64,000 nucleotides of DNA, taken from positions 127,004,640 through 127,068,639 of the forward strand of contig NC_053500.1 in assembly GCF_905171775.1 (NCBI RefSeq), read 5' to 3'. This document shows, piece after piece, positions 24,480 through 34,370 of this stretch. Position 1 is the stretch's first letter; every line of letters starts with the position of its first letter. The notes beneath the pieces were generated by a model. The model had not been told where the DNA came from. It ran no database searches and saw nothing but the letters and a program-made list of their open reading frames with translations. The stretch is from Rana temporaria. Its lineage: Eukaryota; Chordata; Amphibia; Anura; Ranidae. The position numbers and the translations under genes are program-made.

Positions 24480-24940
24480 TGTTAAGAAATGACTGTCTTT
24501 TTCAAGCCCTGCATCTCATGATTCTAATAACATCCATTGTTCAAGACTCGAGGAAGAGGGAGGCCTTTCCTCCAAAACATGTTGACTGTATTTGAGGCTC
24601 TTAACCAATAAACATTTCAAAAAGACCATTAAAAGTTTTTTTGTTTTTTCTTTGCAAAATCATACTTACCTAGGTGGATGCAGCATCGGTCCAATGCTGC
24701 ATCTGTCTCCTGCTGACTCTAAGACGGAGCGATCAAACACCGCTCATTGCTCGGTTCTTAGAGCTCCATGACCAGAGAGCTGGTGACTGTTAGTCACCTC
24801 TCTCTGCTCTGACTCCCCCCCCCCCCCCCCAAGCGGCTAATCACTATTAATAAAGTGCGATAGATGCTCCAAAAGTGTCCATTGCTTACCGTTTCTCTAT
24901 TAAAAAAATGAATATATAAATACGTTCAGAGTCCATTAAA

Positions 24941-25290
24941 CAAGAAAAGTGCTCAATGCTCTTGCTCCACTTAAAATACTTCAATGGTGCATCTTCCCCT
25001 TTATGAAAGTAATCCCCATGTGCCACCACCTTCACACCATAAAAGTCACTGGATATCCATGACCCCCCTTTTTTTATCAGTGGATAATAAATTGCTATTA
25101 GAGGGGTACAAACATTTTATGACCCACTGATAAAAAAAAAAAAAAAAAAGGTTCATGGCTATCCAGTGACTTTTATGGTGTGAAGGTGGTGGCACATGGG
25201 CGATTAGTTCCATAAAGGGGAAGATGCATCATTGAAGTATTGCAAGTGAAGCGCAAGTGGAACAACAGCACTGAGCACTTTTCTTGTTTA
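24941..25290. repeat. Long palindrome, about 140-base arms
   Basis: The left arm contains CACCTTCACACCATAAAAGT and the right arm its complement, with matching GGGGAAGATGCATC and CAGTGGATA blocks. A poly-A/T stretch lies near the centre. Confidence 0.88.
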
Positions 25291-25444
25291 TTGGACACTG
25301 AACTTTTTTATTCCTTTATTTTATAAAGAAATATTAAGCATTTGATTATAAGTGATCAATGCAATCAATTTGTGATTATTTAGCGCTGTGATATAGTATG
25401 CACATTGGTTCCCATATGTTGGCTTCAATTAATATCCTCTAGCA

Positions 25445-25611
25445 CAGTGGTTCTCAACCTGTCCTCAAGTACCCCCAACAGGCCATGTTTGCAGGTTTTC
25501 CTTTATCTTGCACAGGTGCTTTAAATCAGTCAATGGCTTGGTATTTTGGACAGCTAAGTTCCCAAAACATGGTCTGTTGGGGGTACTTGAGGGCAGGCTT
25601 GAGAACCACTG
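25445..25611. mobile_element. Small hAT-type element
   Basis: Ends CAGTGGTTCTCAACCTG and GCTTGAGAACCACTG; flanks ctctagca and ctctagaa form an 8-base target duplication with one difference. The inner arms (CCTCAAGTACCCCCAACA and its complement) extend the inverted repeat to about 40 bases. Confidence 0.88.
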
Positions 25612-25656
25612 CTCTAGAACCTACTGTAAAATGTTGGTGAAAAGAGGTGGGTCTAA

Positions 25657-26033
25657 TGCCGCGTACACACGATCGGTCCATCCGATGAGAACGGTCTGAT
25701 GGACCTACACATCATCGGTTAAAAAAACAATCGTGTCAGAATGCGGTGACGTTAAACACAACGACGTGCTGAAAAAAAATGAAGTTCAATGCTTCCAAGC
25801 ATGCGTCGACTTGATTCTGAGCATGCGTGGATTTTTAACCGATGGTTATGCCTACTAATGATGTTTTTTTTTTCTATCGGTTAGGTATACATTACATTAA
25901 ATTTAAAACAAGATTGCTTTTTTTTTAACCTATGGATAAATAACCGATGGGGCCCTCACACGATCGGTTTGGTCTGATGAAAACAGTCCATCAGACCGTT
26001 CTCATCCGTTTGACCGATCGTGTGTACGCGGCA
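25657..26033. mobile_element. Inverted-repeat element, GCGTACACACGATCGG family
   Basis: Starts TGCCGCGTACACACGATCGG and ends CCGATCGTGTGTACGCGGCA; flanked by TAA on both sides. Same family as 1618-2036 and 56138-56546. Confidence 0.9.
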
Positions 26034-26772
26034 TAAGGTTACTGGCCGTCAGTGGTAAATTGCCCCTTATGTTGGTGGACATTAGAAAAGTGTTCCTTAT
26101 ATTGGTGTTTATTGGAAAAGTACTCCCTTGAAGCACTGGTCAGTGGAGAAGTTGGAGAAGCCCCCTTATGTCATTGGTCAGTGGTCAAGTTCCTCCTTAC
26201 ATTGGCCGCCAGTAAGAGCTAAATAAATCATTGTTGTCAATGGTTTTTAGCTGAAATATGGGAGGCTCCATTTCCTGTACTGGTAGCTTTGATTCCTACA
26301 AGTGATGTTGGCACTGGAACTACACAGGAACTTAGTGGAAGATCAGTCTACCACATGGTGCCTGCAAGTAGGCAGAGTGTGGCCAGACCCAGGGCACCCA
26401 GCAGAAGACATGGAGCATGTTCCCCAGATGTCACACCCATGCTCTCACAACATTTAGGAAATGTCACCTGAATCAAACAAGACAAACTCCACTTGGGTAC
26501 CAAAAAGTAAAAGATACAACGTACTCATCCTAGCACTCCATTCCCATCAGAATACTGGACAGGATCTAAGTAACAGAAGTCCAGGTTGCAATATCTGACA
26601 CTTTCACCCATAGCACTGCATATGGGGCAGGTGGCGATGAGTGCTCAGTGTGGGTCTCTGTAGGGATTTTCATGTGCAGAATCATATGAAATGACTCCTG
26701 TTTGTTTTTCAACATCATTATTCTGGGTCCACCAAGATGTCACCTAACATTCAAGCCTTTACTATGAGAGAT

Positions 26773-27166
26773 AGGGCTCTTTCACACTGAGCGGATCCGT
26801 ATTGATCCGCTCCGTTAGCCCATTTGGCTCAGCAGGGAATTCCTCCGTAAATCCCCGCTGAGCTGTCGGCGGACAGGGCGGTCCCCGCACACAGTGCAGA
26901 GACCGCCCTGTCTCTCCTCCGCTCTCCCCTATGGGGAATCGGATAAATACGGACCGTGTGTCCGTATTTATCCGATTCGTTCCGCTGGACGGAAGAAAAA
27001 TAGGGTTTTCTTCCGTCCGCAAAAGCGGATCTTTGCGGACGCGGATGGTTGCGGACGTTAGCGGATGCATTATCCGCTAACATCTGCAATCCCATAGGGA
27101 ACCATTACAAGTCCATAAAAGGAATTGTAATAAACGGACCGTTTGTCCGTACATGTGAAAGGGCCC
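26773..27166. mobile_element. Inverted-repeat element with CTTTCACA ends
   Basis: Starts AGGGCTCTTTCACACTGAGC and ends CGTACATGTGAAAGGGCCC. The interior has GACAGGGCGGTCCCCGCACA, also found in 45559-46022. Confidence 0.87.
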
Positions 27167-28059
27167 ATACTGCATATGGAGAATGCACGCGCAAATGTAG
27201 CAGCAAACAAGCCCTTGAAATAGAAGCAAGGCGCCAAGCGGTGTTAAATTAATTCACAGACATCTACAGTGTTTAAACACCTAACATAGATGCAAGTCTC
27301 CTTCCACAATATGACTTTGACTGATGACGAACCCCAACATCATTCATAGCATCAGACCACCTCGCACTTGATAATTAATGTGTCAGCCCCATTCTCTTCA
27401 GTGACATGATGAGTGGTCCCTCCTATTTACAAAATGGATTAGCAAGAGGACTTGTTATCAGCAAATTAGATAACCTGTTAATATATCCTTTTCATAAAGG
27501 CCTTGTAGAGCAATTACTTTTCTGAAAGCTGCGGTGGAGATTTTAATTAGCGGAAGCATAATTTGTACCAATCATGTATTTGTCAAAAGGAGTCAGTAAA
27601 TCATCACCTATACATTCAAAAGTGTGATTGCAGCCTCATCTTTCAAAAAGGACTTTCAGAGAAAAGAATGAAGCAAAAATATGCTATGCCACCGTTTTTT
27701 CTTTTCTTTTTATAATACAAACTTAATTGGCCCTTCGGGGGTTTGGGGATTGGAAGCGTAATGCTCCACAAAGTTCAAGGTCTACAGCAGTTAAAAAAAC
27801 AAAAACACTACTTATGTAAAAACAAGTTATTGCACATAGTGTAGTTCAAATGGAGTTGGAGTCATGTCCAATCCATACCTCTTACAGACTATATACTGGC
27901 TGGGAACAATGCAGTGGGTACTTTTGAAAGGTTGACAAAGGTTTGTAGCCATTATTTTGCATTACACACATTATTTATAAAAGGTGTTATATAATCACTG
28001 CAGAACAATAAAATGCATTCCATCTTTCAAATCTGTGAGGTTTTGTGTCCTTCTATAGA
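27167..28059. other. Intron sequence, nothing recognised
   Basis: AT-rich unique-looking DNA. No element ends found. Confidence 0.4.
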
Positions 28060-28217
28060 CAGCCGTGGGCAAAAGAAATTGAGAATGACACAAATATAAA
28101 TTTTCACAAAGTGCTGCTTCAGTGTTTTTAGATCTTTATGTCAGATGTTACTATGGTATACTGAAGTATAACTGCAAGCATTACATAAGTGTCAAAGGCT
28201 TTTATTGACAATTACAT

Positions 28218-28719
28218 TAAAGGAGTTGTAAAGTAAAAATGTTTTCACCTTAATGCAATCTATGCATTAAGGAGAAAAAACATCTGATCCTGCCCCCCCT
28301 CCCCCGGGCCCGTTATACTTACCTGATCCCTCGAAAGTCCCGCGCTTGGTCCCAAGATCCTCTTCGCCACTCAGCCTGGCCGCTGATTGGCTAGAGCGGA
28401 TTGATTGAGAGCAGCGCATCCATTGGCTGGCGCTGCTGTCAATCACATCCAGTGACGCGGAGTGCCGAGGGGCGGGGCCGAGTGATACAGTGAGCGGCTA
28501 TGGCCGCTCGCTGTATCACGGGAGCGCACCCGCAATTACTCACCACCATGCGAGCTCTCTCGCATGACTGTGGTCAGTACTTGCGGGGAGGACCAGAGAC
28601 AGCCGCCGAGGGACCCCAAAAGACATGGATTGGGCCACTCTGTGCAAAACGAACTGCACAGTGGAGGTAAGTATGACATGTTTGTTATTTTAAAGGACAT
28701 TTTTTTTTTCCTTTACAAA
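28218..28719. mobile_element. Short inverted-repeat element (GTTGTAAAG family) nested in the Tc1 element
   Basis: Starts TAAAGGAGTTGTAAAGTAAA and ends with the inverted form TTTCCTTTACAA. It shares its end motif with 18540-19046 and 42088-42547. Its position inside the Tc1 transposase shows that it inserted later. Confidence 0.65.
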
Positions 28720-28744
28720 CAAAGTTTATGCAAAAGAGTCAATA

Positions 28745-29560
28745 TTTGCAGTGTTGAACCTTCTTTTTCAAGATGTCTGCAATTCCCCCTGGCATTCTGG
28801 CAATCAACTTCTGAGCCACATCCTAACTGATGGCAGCCCATTCTTGCATAATCAATGCTTGGAGTTTGTCCGAATTTGTGGGTTTTTTGTTCACCCGCCT
28901 ATTGAGTATTGACCCCATGTTCTCAATCCAAAATTTCGGCATTTTGTTCCCCAAGTCACTTAGTGATCACCTTTGCCTTATGGCAATGTGCTCCATCATG
29001 CTGGAAAAGGCATTGTTCATCACCAATCTGTTCTTGGATGGTTGGGAGAAGTTGCTCTCGGAGGATGTTTTTGCACCATTTGCACGTTTATTCATGGCTG
29101 TGTTCTTGGGCAAAATTGTGAGTGACCCCACTCCCTTGGCCGAGAAGCAACCCCACACATGAAAGGATGCTTTACTGTTGGCATGACACAGGGCTGATGG
29201 TAGCGCTCACCTTTTCTTCTCTGGACAAGGTTTTTTCCTGATGCCCCAAACAATCGGAAAGAGATTCATCAGATAAAATGACTTTACCCCAGTCCTCAGC
29301 AGTCCAATCCCTGGACCTTTTTGTAGAATATCAGTCTGTTCCTGATGTTTTTCCTGGAGAGAAGTGGCTTCTTTGATGTCCTCCTTGACACCAAGAGTCT
29401 TCTGCTCGCTGTGCGTGCAAATGTACTCACACCTGACTGCTGCCATTGCCTAGCAAGCTCTGCACTGATAGTGCCCCGATCCCGCGAGCTGAATCAACTG
29501 TAGGAGACGGTCCTGGTGTTTGCTGGACTTTCTTGTGCGCCCTGAAGCCTTCTTCATAAG
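28745..29560 (-). pseudogene. Tc1 transposase, broken
   Basis: Minus-strand fragments in different frames: GLLRTGVKSFYLMNLFPIVWG (from the block with the first catalytic Asp), MWGCFSAKGVGSLTILPKNT, then the region with the glutamine-asparagine block and further downstream shifted pieces. Several stops and shifts; inactive. Confidence 0.75.
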
Positions 29561-29745
29561 TGCAGTGGAAAGGTTTTTTATGGAATTAGGTTAATTTTCA
29601 TGGCAAAGAGGGACTTTGCAATTCATTTGATCATTCCTCATAACATTCTGGAGTATATGTAAATCGCTATCATAAAAAATGAGGCAGAAAACCTTGTGAA
29701 AATTAATATTTGTGTCATTCTCAAAAACTTTTGGCCATGGCTGTA

Positions 29746-31630
29746 TTACCTAGGTGTGCCAATAGTTTTTTTTTTTATTAAACAGTAACAACCAACACAA
29801 ATCACAAGTAAAAACACACCACAAAAAAGATGTGCGTGCATTTTTGGTGCATCTCTATTGAAGTCTATGGGGCACAAAATGGTGTCACATCTCACCAAAG
29901 TAGCACCGGTACCTCCCCAAAGTTGCATCGCAGTTGCACTGCATTGGTGTGAACAGGCACTATTGAAATCAATGCGATTCCCATTGCCATGTGATTCTAT
30001 GCAACTCAAGTCGCATCTGAAATCACACTAGGGTAAACTAGGCCTAAGACCCATGGCCCTAGCTGGTAGCCCCAGTTCTAGGAAAGGGGATTTTTTTTGT
30101 GATCCAGAAGTATTTTTTTTTTCTTAACTAGTTCAAGAGGTAAAGTTTCAGTTTTTCATGACCTGACTTGTAAAAGACTGACATTTGTATCCAAACTGGG
30201 TTTAGCAGGTTAACCATGTACGTTGAGCCTTTACTTTGCCTCCCAACAGGCAATACACCAGGTTAACTGCAAAGTAGGCACATCAAAGATACCAATATTA
30301 CTTTCTCCCCACTCCCTGATTGCATTTGATGCACTGAGAAATGGTATGGTGGAGTACCATGCCTCCGTCCTTCCCTTAATGGAATGCTCAAAAACTTCCC
30401 TCAAATGCCAGTTTCAGAGGGGAGCTCGCTGAACCCTATGTAGGGTTTGACTTCCAAAAAGTTTCAGAAAGGTTGTGTTTAGTGATTATAGTCCTCGGCT
30501 CATCAAATTCTATTAATAGAACAAGAGATGTGTGAGGTCTGAACCCCTCTATTAGTTGGCTTATCTAAGAAAGATTACTTCATAGAAGGATCCATGCTAG
30601 TAGATGCGATTCTTCCTGAAAAGCAGGAGCGGATCCCAGCATATCACTTTATATTCTGATGTGGAGTCAGTGTGCCCAGCACCTGACGACATCCTACTGG
30701 ACGAAACACGCTTGTGTGTGCAATGACTGCGAGCAACGTCGCTTATGTTGGTTTTATCAGCCAACTTGTTTTTTATCAATGTTTTTATACATTTATTTTA
30801 AAAAATGGAATTTGCTGCACTATGAGTTTCCTTTTGCTCCTCATTAATGGAAAAAAAAAGACATATCCCAACAGGATAAAGACTGTAAAGCAAAAGGTGG
30901 CTCTACAAAATACTGACATAAGGGGGATCCTTTTTCCAACTCAGTGATTCTGTTTTTGAATTCAAAGAAACAATTCTGACATGTTGGCGTTATATCTTTT
31001 ACTTGGACGTTATAAGATGTGCTGAGTAAATACAGCAGGATAAAACAAAAACTGCATCTGTCTTCATTTCAGGCTGCAAAGCAACAAAAATTAGAAAATT
31101 TAAAAGGGGGTGATTCTTTTCTATACCCAATGTATATAGGTAAACTCTCCATCAAAGCATGTATAACTTTAAATACGTTTTACCAGTTTTCAGCGCTCCG
31201 ATTTAAGTTAACGAGCTGAGGGCTGCTAATCACTACACAACCTCTCCTGGTGAATAGAAAGACTTCTGAAAAAAGCACTGTACCCTAAAGGACAGAATCA
31301 AATTATAAAGTTCATAAAAATACTATCGCTTCTCAGTGCTGTATAAATACATTTGCTACGGTAGAGATCATATAACGTCATGTAACGTCCTCCAGTGATG
31401 GTAAAGTCGATTTGTCACATCATAATCTCACATACTGTACATACAAACTCAACAATGACTACATTGGCCAAAAGCTTAGAAAAAAACATCCAGCTTATTT
31501 CTAGGCTGGGAAGAAGAATAGTGTTTTTTTTTTCTGTAAATACGTAAAGCTTTAGGAAAATGTCAGGGTCTGATATTTACGAAAGCAGCAGCAGGAAGAG
31601 GAGAAATGAAATAAAAATCGATTAACTTAC
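29746..31630. other. Intron sequence downstream of the candidate microexon
   Basis: Includes a decayed repeat at about 29820-30042 (words such as TTGAAGTCTATGGGGC) and the small hairpin motif at 30682-30711. The rest is AT-rich and unassigned. Confidence 0.4.
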
Positions 31631-31639
31631 TCTTCTGAA
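31631..31639 (-). CDS. asap1: Candidate asap1 microexon (9 bases, Phe-Arg-Arg)
   Basis: On the minus strand a long pyrimidine tract (about 30 bases of C and T with few purines) ends in TTTGCTTTCCAAAG. It is followed by TTCAGAAGA and a consensus donor GTAAGT. Spliced between the exons at 44458 and 23258, the nine bases would add Phe-Arg-Arg after the Glu that ends BAR, at the junction where ASAP1 reads KE|DSQSRQ and this gene reads KE|ESISKQ. A TGC lies about ten bases before the acceptor, as in targets of the neuronal splicing factor SRRM4. No cDNA is available here, so inclusion is inferred. Confidence 0.6.
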
Positions 31640-32163
31640 CTTTGGAAAGCAAAGAGGGAGGAGGAGGACAGAGAGAAGAATATTAGAACAGCAATAACAC
31701 CATATTAACCATGTCAGTACTATACAGTAAGGCAGAAATATTCATCACACAGTATATTAATACCCAATACCCAGTTAGAAGGACTTTTAATGACGGCACA
31801 TTAAAGTGACATTAATCACCCAAAATAATCTTTATAGCAATCCTTTGCAAAATAACGAAGGTATTATACTTACCTCTCCAGCAACAAGTTTTTTGCTCCA
31901 ATCCAGTGCTGCCCTCCATCAGACTCTTTAGCATTTGGCACTTCCAGGACTGCCAACTGCCTGTACCTCCACTGGGTGCCATGGTTGCTTCCTCTGACCC
32001 CTTTGCTACGATAGGACACAGCTTTAATGTAGGGGTCAAAGGATGGACCAAAGACATTCATGGTGGAGACGGCAGAGCTTAAATGGCGCAATGAAAGGAA
32101 ACACGAGCCGCTGGAAAGGGGTCCAATATAATTTTTTTTGGGTGGCAACAGTATTTAGTAGTT

Positions 32164-32410
32164 TTAAGCCTGGTCAACACATCTATGCAGGTTGCAGTTT
32201 GCATATTCCAGGTGCATTTTGCATTTTTCAATACACGTTTTTGATCCATTGAATTCTATGGAACCAAAAACCAGAAAAAAGTCCCTGGCCCTTTCCATAA
32301 AATGCACAGATGTGAATGTGACCCATAGGAAACCATGATAAATGGACTGTAGTGTGTTTCTGCAAAACTGAAAGCGCACTAAAAAATGCATAGGTGTGAA
32401 CCAGGCCTTA
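32164..32410. mobile_element. Short inverted-repeat element (TTAAGCCTGG ends)
   Basis: Starts TTAAGCCTGGTCAACACATC and ends AGGTGTGAACCAGGCCTTAA. No gene inside. Confidence 0.8.
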
Positions 32411-32683
32411 AATGGGTTTATTCCGTGGAGCAAAGTCCAAGCTAAGTGCAATGTGTTGTAATTAACAGCAAAAAATCGTTTCATTGACTAAAAGCCCAAC
32501 TTCAGCCAAAATTTTTATTTTTCGGTTTTAGAGTCAGAACTTCCGTTTTTAATGCCAAGTGTGAACCCAATGGAAAGGTTTGTCTTCATTTCCTGTACCA
32601 GCGATACCAGGGAAATGGGTGTATGTGTGGGTCATTGTAAAAATAAGGAAGACCAGATACAAAAACCCGCCCTGTGTTACTAT

Positions 32684-32876
32684 AAAAAGAGATTTTTAAT
32701 ACAGCTTACCTGTAAAATCTTTTTCTTGGAGTACATCACGGGACACAGAGCGGCATTCATTACTATATGGGTTATATGGAGTACCTTCAGGTGATGGACA
32801 CTGGCAATCTCAAACAGGAAATGCCCCTCCCTATATAACCCCCTCCCATAGGAGGAGTACCTCAGTTTTGTAGCAA
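32684..32876 (-). repeat. DIRS inverted terminal repeat, 3' side, with extension
   Basis: Bases 32733-32876 are inverted relative to 38454-38593. The outer part 32684-32732 is an extension present only on this side and is matched in the internal complementary region. Unequal inverted repeats are normal for DIRS elements. Confidence 0.93.
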
Positions 32877-32918
32877 GCAGTATGCCTCCCAAAATGGTCC
32901 CCAAAAGAGGGGTGGGAG

Positions 32919-33033
32919 CTCTGTGTCCCGTGATGTACTCCAAGAAAAAGATTTTACAGGTAAGCTGTATTAAAATCTCTTTTTCTTTATCGTTACATCA
33001 CGGGACACAGAGCGGCATTCATTACTATATGGG
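32919..33033 (-). repeat. DIRS internal complementary region
   Basis: Two adjoining segments are complementary to the two element ends. Bases 32919-32984 are the reverse complement of 32684-32750. Bases 32985-33033 are the same strand-sense as the reverse complement of 38553-38601. Joined, they form a template that bridges the two ends, which is how DIRS elements are thought to complete the circular DNA. Confidence 0.93.
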
Positions 33034-33200
33034 ATGTCCCAAAGCAATGCTTACAATGAGGGGAGGGAGAACATCTCCAAGACAAAAGGATTTAATTTAG
33101 AGATATACTCAAATCATAATAAATCCAACTTAGTTGAGAAAAATAATCTTAAATTTTTAAATTTAACTCAAAAAAGGGGAGCCCCCGGAATCCGAGGGTC

Positions 33201-34370
33201 TCAAACTGCAGCCTGCAGCACTGCCTGCCCAAAGGCTGTATCAGTATTCCTTCTTACGTCCAACTGGTAGAATTTTGTAAACGTGTGGACAGAAGACCAG
33301 GTTGCCGCCTTGCAAACTTGAGCCATAGAGATCTGGTGATGTGCTGCCCAGGAGGCGCCCATGGCCCTAGTAGAATGAGCCTTTAATGATACTGGAGGAG
33401 GCAACCCTTTCAAGCCGTAGGCCTGAGTGATTAACTGCTTAATCCACCTAGAGATGGTGGACTTTGCAGCTGCCTGCCCCTTCTTGGGCCCGTCCGGTAA
33501 AATGAACAACACATCCGTTTTCCGGATCTTCTCTGTAGCTTTAAGATAGGCCTTCATGGCCCTGACAATATCCAAGGTATGCAGCAACCCCTCCTTTCTG
33601 GAAGTAGGTTTAGGGAAGAAGGATGGTAATACCAAATCCTGGTTTAGATGAAAACTAGATATAACCTTCGGTAGGAAGGAAGGATGAGGGCGGAGAACGA
33701 CCTTGTCCTTATGAAAAATAAGATATGGTTCCTTACAGGATAAGGCTGCCAGTTCCGATACTCTTCTTGCGGAAACTATGGCGACCAAAAATACTAACTT
33801 CCTTGTCAGTAAAACCAAAGGAATTTCAGCCAACGGCTCAAACGGTTGTTTCTGTAAACTTGACAGAACAAGATTTAAATCCCACGGACAAAGCGGGGAT
33901 TTAACTGGAGGTTTAATACGTAAGACCCCTTGAAGGAAGGTCTTAACCAGCGAGTGGGTGGCCAGCGGCCGCTGAAACCACACTGACAGAGCTGAAACCT
34001 GTCCTTTGATTGTGCTTAAAGCCAATCCCTTATCCACTCCTAGCTGGAGAAAACTTAAAACTCTATCGATGGTAAACTTGCGAGAAAGCCATCGCTTGGA
34101 CTCACACCAGCCTACATAGGCCTTCCAGACCCTGTAATAAATCACCCTAGAGACCGGTTTCCTGGCTCTGATTAGGGTAGAGATTACCTTCTGAGACAGA
34201 CCTCTACCCCTGAGAATCAGGGATTCAGCTTCCAGGCCGTCAAATTTAGATGCCGTAAGGCAGGGTGGAGGATCGGACCTTGCGATAGCAGGTCTGGCCG
34301 TAGAGGAAGAGTCCAAGGGTCTCCTACTACCATCCTTAGGATTAGTGAGTACCATGCCCTTCTGGGCCAT
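33201..34370 (-). CDS. DIRS tyrosine recombinase
   Basis: From the Met at 34370 this frame gives 389 residues; the recognisable domain is the last 350. It carries the tyrosine-recombinase signature: Arg in ARRVSEL (third Arg/Lys position preserved nearby), H-S-T-R in KAHSTRAMG, Trp in AATWSS where many relatives have His, and the nucleophile Tyr in TKFYQLDVR. It catalyses integration of the circular DNA copy without target duplication. The same frame stays open upstream as far as 36053 over the RT region, which makes the start uncertain; a start near 34370 would overlap the end of the RT frame by about 150 bases. Confidence 0.9.
   Translation of the reverse strand: MAQKGMVLTNPKDGSRRPLDSSSTARPAIARSDPPPCLTASKFDGLEAESLILRGRGLSQKVISTLIRARKPVSRVIYYRVWKAYVGWCESKRWLSRKFTIDRVLSFLQLGVDKGLALSTIKGQVSALSVWFQRPLATHSLVKTFLQGVLRIKPPVKSPLCPWDLNLVLSSLQKQPFEPLAEIPLVLLTRKLVFLVAIVSARRVSELAALSCKEPYLIFHKDKVVLRPHPSFLPKVISSFHLNQDLVLPSFFPKPTSRKEGLLHTLDIVRAMKAYLKATEKIRKTDVLFILPDGPKKGQAAAKSTISRWIKQLITQAYGLKGLPPPVSLKAHSTRAMGASWAAHHQISMAQVCKAATWSSVHTFTKFYQLDVRRNTDTAFGQAVLQAAV

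Larger units (their letters stand above)
28060..29743 (-). mobile_element. Tc1-like element, interrupted
   Basis: The ends CAGCCGTGGGCAAAAG and, inverted, CAGCCATGGCCAAAAG continue into a matching inverted repeat of about 60 bases (AATGACACAAATAT). The transposase lies on the minus strand and is broken. A separate inverted-repeat element (28218-28719) is inserted in it. TA follows the right end. Confidence 0.87.
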
